Shown here in pieces: positions 32,795 to 42,076 of a stretch of DNA of 64,000 bases. The notes beneath the pieces were generated by a model that searched no databases, was not told the origin of the DNA, and saw only the letters and a list, made by a program, of their open reading frames with translations. The translations under genes and the position numbers were made by a program. This stretch comes from Rosenbergiella nectarea (GTDB lineage: Bacteria; Pseudomonadota; Gammaproteobacteria; Enterobacterales; Enterobacteriaceae). Position 1 is the first letter of the stretch; every line of letters starts with the position of its first letter. Location: positions 208,865 through 272,864 of the forward strand of contig NZ_FOGC01000003.1 of assembly GCF_900111105.1 (NCBI RefSeq). The letters run 5' to 3'.

Positions 32795-33278
32795 TCTACC
32801 CCCTTTTTTTGTTCACCAAGTAAGAATTTATACACTGTAAAGTATTAATAATGTTTTTTCCAACATTTGGACCACTAGCTACTGCTCATTATCGTCAGGA
32901 AGTAGACTCCTACTGACACCATCGTTTACTGATCTACTTTGATTAATTGCAAAAGAGAGTCCCTATGATTGATTCGTGCTTCAACGTAATTTATTGCGGG
33001 GGATGGGAATGCCACGGCTACCTCTTACTGTTCAGCGTATTCACTTTCATCTGGAATAAGTGTAGCAAATTCTTTAAGCGCTGACTGCTTATCTGCTTCT
33101 GACAGTAACGAGTCGGCTAAAGTAAGTAGTGCTTTGCGCTGAATGAATCAGAACGATTGTTCTGGAAAAACTCTAAAGCCGTGGCCAATTTTTGTTGACC
33201 ACTACACACGGACTTCACCAAGCTATCTAGACCTAAAATGAAATTTGTAAACTAATGAATTAAAAGGATATTAATTCA
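32795..33278. other. Decayed non-coding part of the insert
   Basis: 480 bases without an intact gene. On the minus strand two short frames, ALEFFQNNRSDSF (near 33150-33190) and KALLTLADSLLSEADKQ (stop at 33025), look like consecutive parts of one reading frame broken by a frameshift, the tail of an unidentified gene. This could be what is left of the element's original mobility or cargo genes. Confidence 0.45.
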
Positions 33279-34799
33279 TTAAAATAGGCCTAATGGTTCG
33301 ATACCATAACTCACGAGTAGATTTTTTGTCTGTTGGTAATGGTCCAGCATCATCTTATGGGTCTCACGCCCTATCCCTGACTGCTTATAGCCGCCAAACG
33401 CCGCGTGTGCTGGATAGAAGTGGTAGCAGTTGGTCCAGACCCTACCTGCTTGTACCGCGCGTCCTACTCGGTAGGCACGGTGAGTATCTCGCGTCCATAC
33501 CCCTGCCCCTAAGCCATAAATCGTATCGTTGGCGATGGCAATGGCTTCTGCTTCATCTTTGAAGGTGGTAATACCAATAACGGGTCCGAAGATCTCCTCT
33601 TGGAACACCTGCATACTATTGTCGCCTTTCAGCAGAGTCGGTTGAATATAGAAGCCGGATCCTAACTCTCCTGATAAGGTTTCAGCGTGTCCACCGGCAA
33701 GTACTTCAGCTCCTTCTTGCTTTGCAATATTCAACCAAGAGAGAATTTTTTCGAATTGTTGTTGTGATGCTTGCGCGCCGACCATCGTCTCCGTATCCAG
33801 CGGGTGACCTCGTTTAATGGTCTGCATGCGTGTCATCACCACCGCCATGAAACGGTCGAAGATTGAGGCTTGTACTAACGCGCGCGATGGACAGGTACAA
33901 ATTTCGCCTTGATTTAAAAAGCCCAGCACTAAGCCTTCTGCGGCTTTTTCGATAAAACTTTCTTCAGCATCCATGATATCCTCAAAGAAGATATTCGGTG
34001 ATTTACCGCCAAGCTCGACAGTAGAAGGGATAATATTTTTGGCCGCAAGCTCCAATATATGGCGACCGGTGGCAGTCGAGCCAGTGAAGGCGATTTTCGC
34101 GATTTGTTTATGACCGGCTAATGCCTCACCGGCTTCCCGGCCGAAGCCATGGACGATATTCAATACCCCTTTAGGCAGTAGATCATCCACTAACTCCGCA
34201 AACAGCGTAATCGATAAGGGTGTTTGCTCTGCGGGTTTCAGTACCACGCAGTTTCCCGCCGCAAGAGCTGGAGCTAATTTCCATGCCGCCATGAGCAGCG
34301 GGAAGTTCCACGGGATAATTTGTCCCACCACCCCTAGGGGCTCATGAAAATGGTAACTTACCGTGGTTTCATCAATTTCCGCACAACTGCCCTCTTGGGC
34401 TCTCAGGCACCCAGCAAAATAACGGAAGTGATCGACCGCGAGTGGGACATCAGCCGCTAAGGTTTCACGCACTGGTTTACCATTATCCCACGTCTCATTC
34501 ACCGCGAAACGTTCGCTAGCCTGTTCCAGCCTGTCGGCGATTTTCAATAAAATCTCAGAACGCTGCTGAACAGAGACTTTACTCCATCCCGTAAACGCTT
34601 TAGAGGCTGCTTCTACCGCTAAATCGATATCTTCAGCCTGTGAACGAGGAAACTCACCAATGACTGATCCATCTATTGGAGAGGTATTCGTAAAGTAGTC
34701 GCCCGATTTAGGGGGGATGAATTGACCATCGATATAATTAGCGTAACGGTCTTTTAATTCAATTAATGATGCCTGCTCTTTCGGTGTCGCGTAGCGCAT
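33279..34799 (-). CDS. aldB: Aldehyde dehydrogenase, AldB type
   Basis: NAD(P)-dependent aldehyde dehydrogenase closely related to E. coli AldB. Catalytic Cys in [10 protein letters not shown], general-base Glu in [15 protein letters not shown]-binding IIPWNFPLL and the C-terminal [19 protein letters not shown] are all present. The ATG at 34799, behind GGGGG, gives 506 residues (512 in E. coli); an ATG 20 codons upstream lacks homology. The last codons seem to have been replaced by element integration, but the protein end is preserved (YGIEPLGLF). Confidence 0.92.
   Translation of the reverse strand: MRYATPKEQASLIELKDRYANYIDGQFIPPKSGDYFTNTSPIDGSVIGEFPRSQAEDIDLAVEAASKAFTGWSKVSVQQRSEILLKIADRLEQASERFAVNETWDNGKPVRETLAADVPLAVDHFRYFAGCLRAQEGSCAEIDETTVSYHFHEPLGVVGQIIPWNFPLLMAAWKLAPALAAGNCVVLKPAEQTPLSITLFAELVDDLLPKGVLNIVHGFGREAGEALAGHKQIAKIAFTGSTATGRHILELAAKNIIPSTVELGGKSPNIFFEDIMDAEESFIEKAAEGLVLGFLNQGEICTCPSRALVQASIFDRFMAVVMTRMQTIKRGHPLDTETMVGAQASQQQFEKILSWLNIAKQEGAEVLAGGHAETLSGELGSGFYIQPTLLKGDNSMQVFQEEIFGPVIGITTFKDEAEAIAIANDTIYGLGAGVWTRDTHRAYRVGRAVQAGRVWTNCYHFYPAHAAFGGYKQSGIGRETHKMMLDHYQQTKNLLVSYGIEPLGLF
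33304..33332. repeat. 29-bp direct repeat, right copy (att-like core)
   Basis: Identical to 31441-31469 and located within the last codons of the aldB-like gene, the classic position for a tyrosine-recombinase attachment site at a gene 3' end. Confidence 0.8.
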
Positions 34800-35011
34800 A
34801 AAACCCCCATACACATGTTGAATAAGTGTTAAATTATCCTGGGTAATGCGTTTTGTCACAAACTAAAGGTTTTTTTGTGAGTTAGTTAAGAATTTTTTGA
34901 CGAATTTGCTTACAGACTAATCTTATAAAGCATAAAAAAAGAGTTCTATTCTGGCACTTTCACTCTACACTGAAGACTAAGTAGTTCATTGAGTACTAAC
35001 AGGAGGTTGAT

Positions 35012-35587
35012 ATGCTGGCTTCAGCAATAAATATGTTCCGTTCAAAAGCTGGATTCGTGCAACAATTCATCAGAAATCCTCGCGCAATTGGCAGCATAAC
35101 CCCCTCATCTCTCATACTTTGCGAAACGATGGCGCAGTGCGCCGATTGGCCAAAAGTCACACGTGCAGCAGAATTAGGCGCAGGTGACGGCGTGTTAACG
35201 CGCGTGTTGCTGCAACATCTGGCCACGAATGCTTCACTGGATGTCTTTGAAATTAGCCCACCCTTAGTTAAAAAATTGCGTCAAATTCAAGATGACCGCA
35301 TGTCAATCCATTCGCACTCTGCAGAACACCTGACTGGACATTATGATGTGATCTTTTCCGGGCTACCACTGTTATCCTTACCGGCGAAAATTCGCCACGC
35401 TATCCTAGGAAAAGTGCATGAGACTCTGGCGCCGGGCGGTGTATTCATACAGTTTCAATACACCTCCCTAACGCAACCCGAGCTATCTCGCTATTTTATT
35501 TGGGAAAGACAACGCGTGTTAAAGAATGTCCCACCTGCCTGGGTGTACCGGTGCCAACGTAACTGGTCCGATAAAACCCTAGGCTAA
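35012..35587 (+). CDS. SAM-dependent methyltransferase, phospholipid N-methyltransferase-like
   Basis: 191 residues with a class I methyltransferase fold: motif I is AELGAGDGVLTRVLL (about residues 53-67), an acidic SAM contact follows at DVFEISPPLVKKL, and motif IV-like FSGLPLLSLP comes later. The N-terminal IRNPRAIGSITPSS pattern is that of PmtA-like and rRNA-dimethylase-like enzymes. The substrate could be phosphatidylethanolamine or rRNA, which the sequence does not decide. The start follows AGGAGG. It is divergent from the aldB-like gene. Confidence 0.7.
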   Translation: MLASAINMFRSKAGFVQQFIRNPRAIGSITPSSLILCETMAQCADWPKVTRAAELGAGDGVLTRVLLQHLATNASLDVFEISPPLVKKLRQIQDDRMSIHSHSAEHLTGHYDVIFSGLPLLSLPAKIRHAILGKVHETLAPGGVFIQFQYTSLTQPELSRYFIWERQRVLKNVPPAWVYRCQRNWSDKTLG

Positions 35588-35599
35588 TTCCATCAATAT

Positions 35600-36766
35600 T
35601 TAGCGACGATATCCTGCACGCGCATACGCAATAGTGAGCCACCAATCGATACCTTGACCAATGACTCCATCATCAAAATCGTACTCAGGATGGTGGCACA
35701 TTGGTTTATCACCTAGTCCGAGGAAGCCGTAGACCCCTGGTGCGTAGTCGAGGTAGAAGGCGAAGTCCTCAGAAGGTCCAACCGGGCTATTCGCTAAATA
35801 GCAGGACTCACTGCCTCGCCATGACTGCAGCGCTATCACTAATTCCCCTGCTAACTGCGCATCATTGATTACCGCGGGACAGCCTGCAAGATAAGTGATT
35901 TCCCCCCTTCCACCAAAACCTTGAGTTATGCTATCGAGTAACTGCTGCATACGCTGCTTCACTTCAACTCGGACTTGCGGATCATAAGTTCGTACCGTTC
36001 CCGTCAGGGTCACCTGATCAGGAATGATATTGTGAGAACTCCCGCCCTGAATGGAACCAAAGCTAATGGTCGCCGTCTGTAAGGGGCTAATAGACCGGCT
36101 GACGATCGTTTGATAATCCGCGATTAAGCGCGCAGCCATAACAATAGGGTCGATACAGCGCTCAGGGACTGCACCGTGCCCGCCTTTACCCAGTAACGTT
36201 AAGCTGAAAATATCACTGGCGGTCAGGGTTGCCGCTTGGTTAACTTCTATGATTCCGCGTGGACGACCCGGCATGTTATGCAGGCCATAAATTTCTTCGA
36301 ACGGAAAGCGCTGATGAAGTCCATCATTTAGCATTGCCGGGGCGCCAAGTAAATTCTCCTCCGCACACTGGAAAATAAAGACTAGCGTTCCGGCAAAATC
36401 ACGGTGTTGGCCCAATATCTTCGCAGCCCCCAGCAACATAACGGTATGACCATCATGGCCACAGCCGTGAAATCTCCCCGCAACGGTTGAACAGTATGCA
36501 ACCTGAGACGCATCGTGCCCCTCTTGCATCGGTAACGCATCCATGTCCGCGCGCAGCGCGATCATTTTACCGGGCCGATTACCTTTGATAAGCGCGACAA
36601 TACCCGTTTTACCGATACCTGTATGGATTTCGTCCATATTGCACTGTGTTAAGTAGGCTTCTACGGCAGCAGCAGTGGCCACTTCTTCGAAAGCAGCCTC
36701 AGGATGCTGGTGCAAGGTATGACGTAGTGCCACTAACTCATTGATAAATCCAGTTTCATATTGCAT
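35600..36766 (-). CDS. M20 family amidohydrolase (aminoacylase/hippurate hydrolase type)
   Basis: 388-residue dinuclear-metal hydrolase that removes acyl groups from N-acyl amino acids; hippurate and indole-acetyl-amino-acid hydrolases belong here. Metal-binding motifs include GCGHDGHTVMLLGAAK and the Glu pair QCAEENLLGAP. A dimerisation domain sits in the middle (LTLLGKGGHGAVPE). The substrate is not evident; an auxin conjugate is possible given the nearby ipdC but unproven. It is one base from ycdY and probably co-transcribed. Confidence 0.9.
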   Translation of the reverse strand: MQYETGFINELVALRHTLHQHPEAAFEEVATAAAVEAYLTQCNMDEIHTGIGKTGIVALIKGNRPGKMIALRADMDALPMQEGHDASQVAYCSTVAGRFHGCGHDGHTVMLLGAAKILGQHRDFAGTLVFIFQCAEENLLGAPAMLNDGLHQRFPFEEIYGLHNMPGRPRGIIEVNQAATLTASDIFSLTLLGKGGHGAVPERCIDPIVMAARLIADYQTIVSRSISPLQTATISFGSIQGGSSHNIIPDQVTLTGTVRTYDPQVRVEVKQRMQQLLDSITQGFGGRGEITYLAGCPAVINDAQLAGELVIALQSWRGSESCYLANSPVGPSEDFAFYLDYAPGVYGFLGLGDKPMCHHPEYDFDDGVIGQGIDWWLTIAYARAGYRR

Positions 36767-36767
36767 C

Positions 36768-37340
36768 TTACTGCTCCTCTTCGTCGTCGAACTCTTCAGT
36801 CTCGATTAGCTCCTCTGCCATAGCCTGCACAGCGCCACGGGTCGTCATGGCAAGGGCACGATAAAATCCGGTCTGCGCGTGTGCCTCTACTTTTCCTAAG
36901 AATGCGCCACACCAAGGTAGCAGTAACGTCTCAAATAAAATAATAATGGCTTGATTTTCATCGTCCGCAGCATGGTCTTCTAACCATGAGGCCGCAAGGA
37001 GGAGTAAACCAACATGGTCTGCAGGCGTATCAGAAAGAGGCATACCACGAGTGGTTAAGAAGTTTTTGACCTCGGCTTCAGCGGGACCTTGTGGCCATTG
37101 ATGACCAAAGGGAGTCACTGCCGGTGATTCCCCCCTGAATAATGCGTCGTAATCGGCACATAAACTGTCACGCTCGTAGGGACGTTGTAGCTGCGCCAAG
37201 AGTTCATCCTGCTCGAGAGGCCAGTGTTGATTAAGTTTACCTTGTGCGAGAAGATCCCAGAGTGGCTCGACCACAGGATCGTTTGGGTGGCGATAGAAAA
37301 GCGTGCCTAAGATTCGACAAAGTAAAGAGAATTCATTCAT
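36768..37340 (-). CDS. ycdY: TorD/DmsD-family chaperone YcdY
   Basis: 190 residues closely following E. coli YcdY: RILGTLFYRHPNDP near the N-terminus, WPLEQDELLAQLQRP, and LLLAASWLEDHAADD in the core. TorD-like proteins are all-helical chaperones for metalloenzymes; YcdY is reported to activate the zinc phosphatase YcdX. The C-terminus is strongly acidic. ycdX is not in the window. It lies directly upstream of the M20 hydrolase gene. Confidence 0.88.
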   Translation of the reverse strand: MNEFSLLCRILGTLFYRHPNDPVVEPLWDLLAQGKLNQHWPLEQDELLAQLQRPYERDSLCADYDALFRGESPAVTPFGHQWPQGPAEAEVKNFLTTRGMPLSDTPADHVGLLLLAASWLEDHAADDENQAIIILFETLLLPWCGAFLGKVEAHAQTGFYRALAMTTRGAVQAMAEELIETEEFDDEEEQ

Positions 37341-37423
37341 GAGTTTGGCCTATGATTAGCAATTGCGTTGAGCAATTGTAACATGAAGGCAAACACCTGC
37401 AGTGATTCGTGATCACTAGACAT

Positions 37424-37455
37424 AAAAAAAGGCCATCCTAAGATGACCTTTTTTA
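37424..37455 (-). terminator. Terminator after YeaQ-like gene
   Basis: AAGGNCATC / GATGNCCTT hairpin with A and T runs on either side, immediately 3' of the small membrane-protein gene. Confidence 0.8.
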
Positions 37456-37466
37456 TTCGTCAGAAT

Positions 37467-37715
37467 TTAGCTTCTGATTTTGCGGTAGATCCACAGCACG
37501 ACGATTGAGCCGATAACCGCGACCACAAAGCTTCCGAAGTTGAAGCCGTCAACGCGACCCTGCCCGAAGAACGTGCTGATCCAGCCACCAACGACCGCAC
37601 CCACAATCCCAAGAATAACGGTGACGATAAAACCGCCGCCATCTTTACCTGGCATAATCCATTTCGCAAGGATCCCTGCGATCAGACCAAAGATAATCCA
37701 CGAAAGAATACCCAT
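37467..37715 (-). CDS. YeaQ/YmgE (GlsB) family membrane protein
   Basis: 82-residue, very glycine-rich membrane protein with three hydrophobic helices (WIIFGLIAGILAKWIMPG, VILGIVGAVVGGWI, FVVAVIGSIVVLWIYRKI). Members were annotated as transglycosylase-associated proteins; in E. coli relatives are RpoS-dependent and stress-related, with unknown mechanism. It stands alone with its own terminator. Confidence 0.92.
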   Translation of the reverse strand: MGILSWIIFGLIAGILAKWIMPGKDGGGFIVTVILGIVGAVVGGWISTFFGQGRVDGFNFGSFVVAVIGSIVVLWIYRKIRS

Positions 37716-37857
37716 TTACTGCTCCTTATCTGACAAACATCAATTTAGTTATTCACAAAGTGATTAATGAATATTTTTAAACACTGTCAAAATTATTATA
37801 GGCAACAATTTTAACAGTGGCGAATAAAAATTGATAAAAACTTTATTATTTATGATG

Positions 37858-38511
37858 TTAACTGTCTTGGTAAGCTTCAGTTACCTTCCGCAGATAGCGT
37901 GGCGCTTGGGCTGCAGGGTGTTCGCGCTGTACATAACTGATAAATTGCTCTGGCGTCATGTGGTTAATTTTGGCAATCGCCCGCTCACGACTTGATGAAA
38001 AAATACGCATCAACGCCCCCGCACCATTCGCATAAGACACAATGGTGGCGTAGCGAAGCGTCACCGGATTTTTAATTCCCGATAACTCATTTTCTTGTAG
38101 CAACTTCAAATAAGCTGTACCAATTTGTATATTCTTTGCCGGATCTTTAAGTTCATGTCCACTCGGTTGCCCACGACGGCCAGTCGCTTGATAGACAGCA
38201 CGCCCCGCGGTCGAGGCTTTTATCTGCATCAAACCGATAGCGTTGGAGTGACTGACCACTTTCGGGTTTCCACCGGATTCGACACTAATAATGGCGCTGA
38301 CGAGCTTCGGGTCAACGCCATAATGACTGGCGGCATCTTGGGTATAACGGGACCAATGATCGTTGGTGATCACTTTCCCCGGTTTGGCGATCGATTGAGG
38401 ATCAAGTAGAAATTTAGAGCTTTGGACAGAAGATGTTTCAGTGGTCTGTGTCGGATGCTGTGAACAGGCTGACAGCGTGAGGACCGTCAACAGCAAAAGT
38501 TTGCTTTTCAC
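37858..38511 (-). CDS. emtA: Endolytic lytic murein transglycosylase E
   Basis: 217-residue SLT-family outer-membrane lipoprotein that cleaves peptidoglycan internally to 1,6-anhydro-muropeptides. Lipobox LTLSAC puts the lipidated Cys near residue 16. The catalytic Glu is in ISVESGGNP, followed by AIGLMQIKAST and the aromatic/AYL motif of soluble lytic transglycosylases. Divergent from ldcA, the same arrangement as in E. coli, which links murein cleavage with recycling. Confidence 0.93.
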   Translation of the reverse strand: MKSKLLLLTVLTLSACSQHPTQTTETSSVQSSKFLLDPQSIAKPGKVITNDHWSRYTQDAASHYGVDPKLVSAIISVESGGNPKVVSHSNAIGLMQIKASTAGRAVYQATGRRGQPSGHELKDPAKNIQIGTAYLKLLQENELSGIKNPVTLRYATIVSYANGAGALMRIFSSSRERAIAKINHMTPEQFISYVQREHPAAQAPRYLRKVTEAYQDS

Positions 38512-38763
38512 GTCATGGAGTTCCTAGATAATGAATTGCGAGCTATGTTACTCAGCAGCAAAAATTTAAAAATGGCAGTTTGTCTTAAAAAAACGACATC
38601 CATTGCCTCATTAATCAGAATTTTTTCATGATTTTAAGGGTTTTTAGCATAAAAAGCAGAAAGATCCTAATTTTGATTCCCCATCATCAAATTTTTTAGA
38701 GAGTTCTTGCCTTCAATGGATGACTCACTCATCATAAATTTTTACCCAAAATTGAGTACACGT

Positions 38764-39687
38764 ATGTCGACTTCTCGCACTATACGCCTGATAGCGCCCT
38801 CGGGTTATTGTCAACATCAATCGGCCGCCGAACGCGCCCTTGAACGGCTCAGCGGCGACCATCGGGTCGAGAACACTTCGGTAATCCAACGTCGGTCACA
38901 ACGCTTTGCCGGCACCGATGCTGAACGACTTAAGGACATCAATGAATTGGTCACCCTGACTGAACTCCCAGATATTGTTCTTGCGGTACGAGGGGGATAT
39001 GGAATGAGTCGACTGCTGCCGGATATCGATTATCCAGGGTTACACGCGCGGCTGAGTCAGCAACCTGCTTTACTCTGTGGTCATAGCGATTTTACCGCGT
39101 TACAGCTCGCTCTCTTAGCCAAAACAGGATTAGTGACATTTAGTGGTCCAATGTTAGCAGGTAATTTCGGCGCAGAAACGCTGTCAGCGTTTACCGATAC
39201 ACATTTTTGGTCGCTACTTTCCCAGCCTGAATACAGTCTTAACTGGGAAGATAATCACGATCTTTCTGGCCATTGGCAAGGGCAGCTGTGGGGGGGGAAT
39301 TTGGCAATGATCTGCTCTCTCGTCGGAACGCCTTGGCTACCGAAAATTAGTCAAGGGATCCTCGTAATAGAAGATATTAACGAAAGCCCCTTCCGTGTCG
39401 AGCGGATGTTACTACAACTGCACCACGCCGGAATTTTGGCTCAACAAAAGGCGATTATCACCGGTAGCTTTACTCATGGGGAGCCCACCGCCTACGATGA
39501 TGGCTATCAACTGGATACAGTGTGGGAATATCTGCAGCAAAAAACCGGTGTTCCTTTTATCAATAATCTGGATTTTGGACATAATGCCGATACTGTCACC
39601 TTGCCAATCGGTGCGCAAGCCACCTTAATTGCGCAACAAAAGCAACGACAATTACAACTGACCGACTATCCTTATTTGCAACCCTGA
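38764..39687 (+). CDS. ldcA: Murein tetrapeptide carboxypeptidase (LD-carboxypeptidase)
   Basis: Serine peptidase of family S66 that removes the terminal D-Ala from cytosolic murein tetrapeptides during recycling. The nucleophile Ser is in CGHSDFTALQLALL, preceded by LAVRGGYGMSRLL; the Glu/His partners appear around VIEDINESPFRVERML and NLDFGHN. The frame is open 19 codons upstream, but homology starts at the ATG at 38764, giving 307 residues (304 in E. coli). Divergent from emtA. Confidence 0.93.
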   Translation: MSTSRTIRLIAPSGYCQHQSAAERALERLSGDHRVENTSVIQRRSQRFAGTDAERLKDINELVTLTELPDIVLAVRGGYGMSRLLPDIDYPGLHARLSQQPALLCGHSDFTALQLALLAKTGLVTFSGPMLAGNFGAETLSAFTDTHFWSLLSQPEYSLNWEDNHDLSGHWQGQLWGGNLAMICSLVGTPWLPKISQGILVIEDINESPFRVERMLLQLHHAGILAQQKAIITGSFTHGEPTAYDDGYQLDTVWEYLQQKTGVPFINNLDFGHNADTVTLPIGAQATLIAQQKQRQLQLTDYPYLQP

Positions 39688-39725
39688 TTGACTGATACCG
39701 CTGCGACGCTACAAAGGGAGTTTTG

Positions 39726-40076
39726 ATGCGAGGAATGATTTATGTAGTTCCCATGATGGTTTTACTGTCTGCCTGTAGCCATAAACCCTATGGTCGACTC
39801 TGTCCCGGCGAGGTATCCACCCTAAGTGGACAAGTGACTGGACAGTCTCAAGCCTGGGTATTCGACGAAATTCAACGTTTCACGGTAACCGATCATGGGA
39901 CGACTATGCAGAGTGGCTATCTGCATAGTGCGAATCGTTCTCTTTACATCCCCAGTGCGACAACCTCTGAGGGTTTCCTGGCTCAGCGGCTTTCGACAGA
40001 CCGCTTTAGAATTATCGATCCGGGACACGATGCAATGGTTACCTGGACTTGCCCGGTTTCCGCTACGGCGCCTTAA
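39726..40076 (+). CDS. Small predicted lipoprotein
   Basis: 116 residues starting at an ATG 7 bases after GGGAG. Signal peptide with lipobox VLLSAC, then a mature domain of about 95 residues with two further cysteines (LCPGEV and TWTCPV) that may form a disulphide. I do not recognise a family. It follows ldcA by about 40 bp in the same direction and may be transcribed with it. Confidence 0.7.
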   Translation: MRGMIYVVPMMVLLSACSHKPYGRLCPGEVSTLSGQVTGQSQAWVFDEIQRFTVTDHGTTMQSGYLHSANRSLYIPSATTSEGFLAQRLSTDRFRIIDPGHDAMVTWTCPVSATAP

Positions 40077-40177
40077 AATGCTATTTACTTAGGAAAAGTC
40101 CGTAAGCGCACCATAATTTTTTTTCTTTGCTATAGTTTAATCATTAACATTACATCAGCCTACCAAGGAGCATTTCA

Positions 40178-40426
40178 ATGGTTAGTAAAATCCAAGATAA
40201 AGTTGAAGAATATGCAGGTGCAGCGCAAGAAGCCTACGGTGATGTCACTGATCAAGGTGACCACTATGCACGCGGCGCAGCGCGTAAATATGCTTCGCAA
40301 GCAAGCTATGCTGTTAAAGACGCGGCTGACACTATCAAGCAACAAGTTTCAGACAAGCCTTATGCAGGCCTAGCGGTTGCTGCAGCGGTTGGCGTTGCAT
40401 TTGGTTACCTGTTAGGCAGAAAATAA
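40178..40426 (+). CDS. ElaB/YqjD (DUF883)-type membrane-anchored protein
   Basis: 82 residues with an amphipathic N-terminal part (KIQDKVEEYAGAAQEAYGDV, CsbD-like) and a C-terminal glycine-zipper TM anchor ending in YLLGRK, the arrangement of ElaB/YqjD ribosome-hibernation and stress proteins. In E. coli relatives are RpoS-dependent and tail-anchored. The ribosome binding site AAGGAG is good and a strong terminator follows. Confidence 0.8.
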   Translation: MVSKIQDKVEEYAGAAQEAYGDVTDQGDHYARGAARKYASQASYAVKDAADTIKQQVSDKPYAGLAVAAAVGVAFGYLLGRK

Positions 40427-40440
40427 TTCTATCTAGCGGT

Positions 40441-40469
40441 AAAAAAAGCACCTTAGGGTGCTTTTTTTA
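40441..40469 (+). terminator. Terminator of the ElaB-like gene
   Basis: GCACC / GGTGC hairpin between A7 and T7 runs. Confidence 0.9.
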
Positions 40470-40490
40470 TGTCTAGGGTCCCTAATAACG

Positions 40491-40519
40491 TTGCAAAACG
40501 TGCGTTGTGGCACTATTTT
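40491..40519 (+). promoter_or_regulatory. Putative sigma-70 promoter of candidate small RNA
   Basis: TTGCAA (40491-40496) and TATTTT (40514-40519) are separated by exactly 17 bases and would start transcription near 40525-40527. No clear Fur box overlaps it. Confidence 0.5.
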
Positions 40520-40524
40520 GAGGG

Positions 40525-40614
40525 GACGGAATACTTTAGTAATTTAATCAAGTATTCCCCTAACTTACTCACATTGCTCTAGTTATCTTGCCCGCGTTTT
40601 GCGGGCTTTTTTTT
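40525..40614 (+). ncRNA. Candidate Hfq-type small RNA with RyhB-like seed
   Basis: About 90 nt between two genes, with the three parts of an Hfq-dependent sRNA. First comes a 5' hairpin with a 9-bp stem (GGAATACTT / AAGTATTCC, 40528-40558). A single-stranded middle follows containing CTCACATTGCT, the same 11 bases as the conserved pairing core of E. coli RyhB. Last is a G+C-rich terminator followed by eight T (40590-40614). A promoter-like sequence stands at the right distance upstream. RyhB is also about 90 nt, but its Fur site and genomic neighbours are not found here. Homology is therefore suggested, not shown. Confidence 0.55.
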
Positions 40615-40708
40615 ATCAATGGATTATCCTTCCTAGCATGCGAACCATTGATAATTTGTATGATATAGTCCGCGCCCACTTATTATTTCGACACTAAACA
40701 GGAGCATT

Positions 40709-41623
40709 ATGGACGTTAGAAAACAACTTGATGGGACTGCGGTTATCGCAATGCTATTGATTTGTCTTGTTTGGAGTTCACAACAAGTCATTTTGAAAGA
40801 AATAGCCGGTAATTTCTCCCCGCTACTTTTATTGGCCTTTCGTTCAGGTATCGCCGCATTAATGCTAGGAGTACTAATGACGATACAACGCCAACGCTTC
40901 CCTATGGCCAACGGCATGTGGCTAATGGGCGGTTTGGTTGGGCTACTGTTCTCGCTAGAGTATTTCTTCGTTTCGGAAGCCGTCAAATATACCACAGCGG
41001 GTCACGTCGTTGTTTTTCTCTACACGTCGCCAATATTTGCTGCGGTGGGCTTAAACTTTGCCATCAAAGATGAGCGTTTATCCGGATTACAATGGGTCGG
41101 TATTGTCTTCTCCTTTATTGGTATCTGCGTCTCCTTCTCCGGTGGATTTGGTGATAGCACTATGCTTAAGGGTGACTTTTTTGCATTACTTTCTGGCTTA
41201 ATGTGGGGCGCGACCACGGTGGTTGTTCGCAGTTCTCGTGTTAATCAGATGGGATCGCGTCCTATCCTGCTTTACCAATTAATTGTCTCATTCATTATTT
41301 TATTATTGGCAAGCTGGTTAAGTGGTAATACGCTCTTTGAACCGACGCTAAAGAATATCACCGCATTAACCTTTCAGTCTGTGGTCATCTGTTTTATCAG
41401 CTTTCTGGCTTGGTTTGCGCTACTTAAAAAATATGTAGCCTCACAATTAGGCGTGCTCACTTTTATGACGCCCCTGTTTGGCGTGATTCTAGGCGCATTG
41501 TTATTGCACGAAACCATTCAAAATAGTTTTGTTTGGGGAGCGAACTTAGTCGTGATTGGCATTATTTTAGTGACGGTAAAAAGTGGCGGTATCCGAATTT
41601 TTAGACGTCGTCGTCCGCTTTAA
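40709..41623 (+). CDS. EamA-family (DMT) transporter
   Basis: 304-residue membrane protein with ten predicted TM helices in two EamA repeats (FRSGIAALMLGVLM and FMTPLFGVILGALLLHE). Such proteins export or import amino acids, metabolites or nucleotide sugars; the substrate cannot be told. The start follows CAGGAG. It stands alone behind the candidate sRNA. Confidence 0.88.
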   Translation: MDVRKQLDGTAVIAMLLICLVWSSQQVILKEIAGNFSPLLLLAFRSGIAALMLGVLMTIQRQRFPMANGMWLMGGLVGLLFSLEYFFVSEAVKYTTAGHVVVFLYTSPIFAAVGLNFAIKDERLSGLQWVGIVFSFIGICVSFSGGFGDSTMLKGDFFALLSGLMWGATTVVVRSSRVNQMGSRPILLYQLIVSFIILLLASWLSGNTLFEPTLKNITALTFQSVVICFISFLAWFALLKKYVASQLGVLTFMTPLFGVILGALLLHETIQNSFVWGANLVVIGIILVTVKSGGIRIFRRRRPL

Positions 41624-41875
41624 CGGCTAATCAACGTTAAGCCCCGCGAGTAGGCCTTACAGGTCTACTCGATTCCCCTCCTTTCCCCCTCCGCACTTTC
41701 AGTTAAGAAAAAGAAATTTCAATTTTTGTAAAAAACACAGCCGTCATCTGATTGTCACACTATAGTTGTTATATGGAGTAAGGAACTATCAATTATGAAG
41801 ACAAAATTCCTAATTCCTATTCCCTAACGGGATCGTAAAGTCAGTCTGGTATTGAACAATCCGAGGAGAAGACGA

Positions 41876-42058
41876 ATGTTTACCTTAACACGAAACGAAT
41901 TTGAATCGATTAATCCCGACTACCGTGGTGTATGGCAAAAAGAGTGTACTGAGCTTCCCAAATGGCCACAGATTCGTGAGCAATATGTAGGAAAGCGCAC
42001 TATCTTGCGTCAAGGCGCATTACTGATTGAAGATATGCACTTCTCTATCATGACTTGA
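41876..42058 (+). CDS. Conserved-looking 60-residue protein of unknown function
   Basis: Starts at an ATG behind GAGGAGA and ends with a T-rich terminator shared with cho, so it is probably expressed. The protein is soluble, with no signal or TM segment, and rich in charged and aromatic residues (NPDYRGVWQKEC, VGKRTILRQGALLIEDMHF). I recognise no family. About 250 bp of A+T-rich leader precede it. Confidence 0.6.
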   Translation: MFTLTRNEFESINPDYRGVWQKECTELPKWPQIREQYVGKRTILRQGALLIEDMHFSIMT

Positions 42059-42076
42059 CCGCTCCACCCCCACGAG

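Noticed and set aside
40480-40530. Fur box expected for a RyhB gene
   Set aside because: No sequence near the GATAATGATAATCATTATC pattern is present around the candidate promoter.
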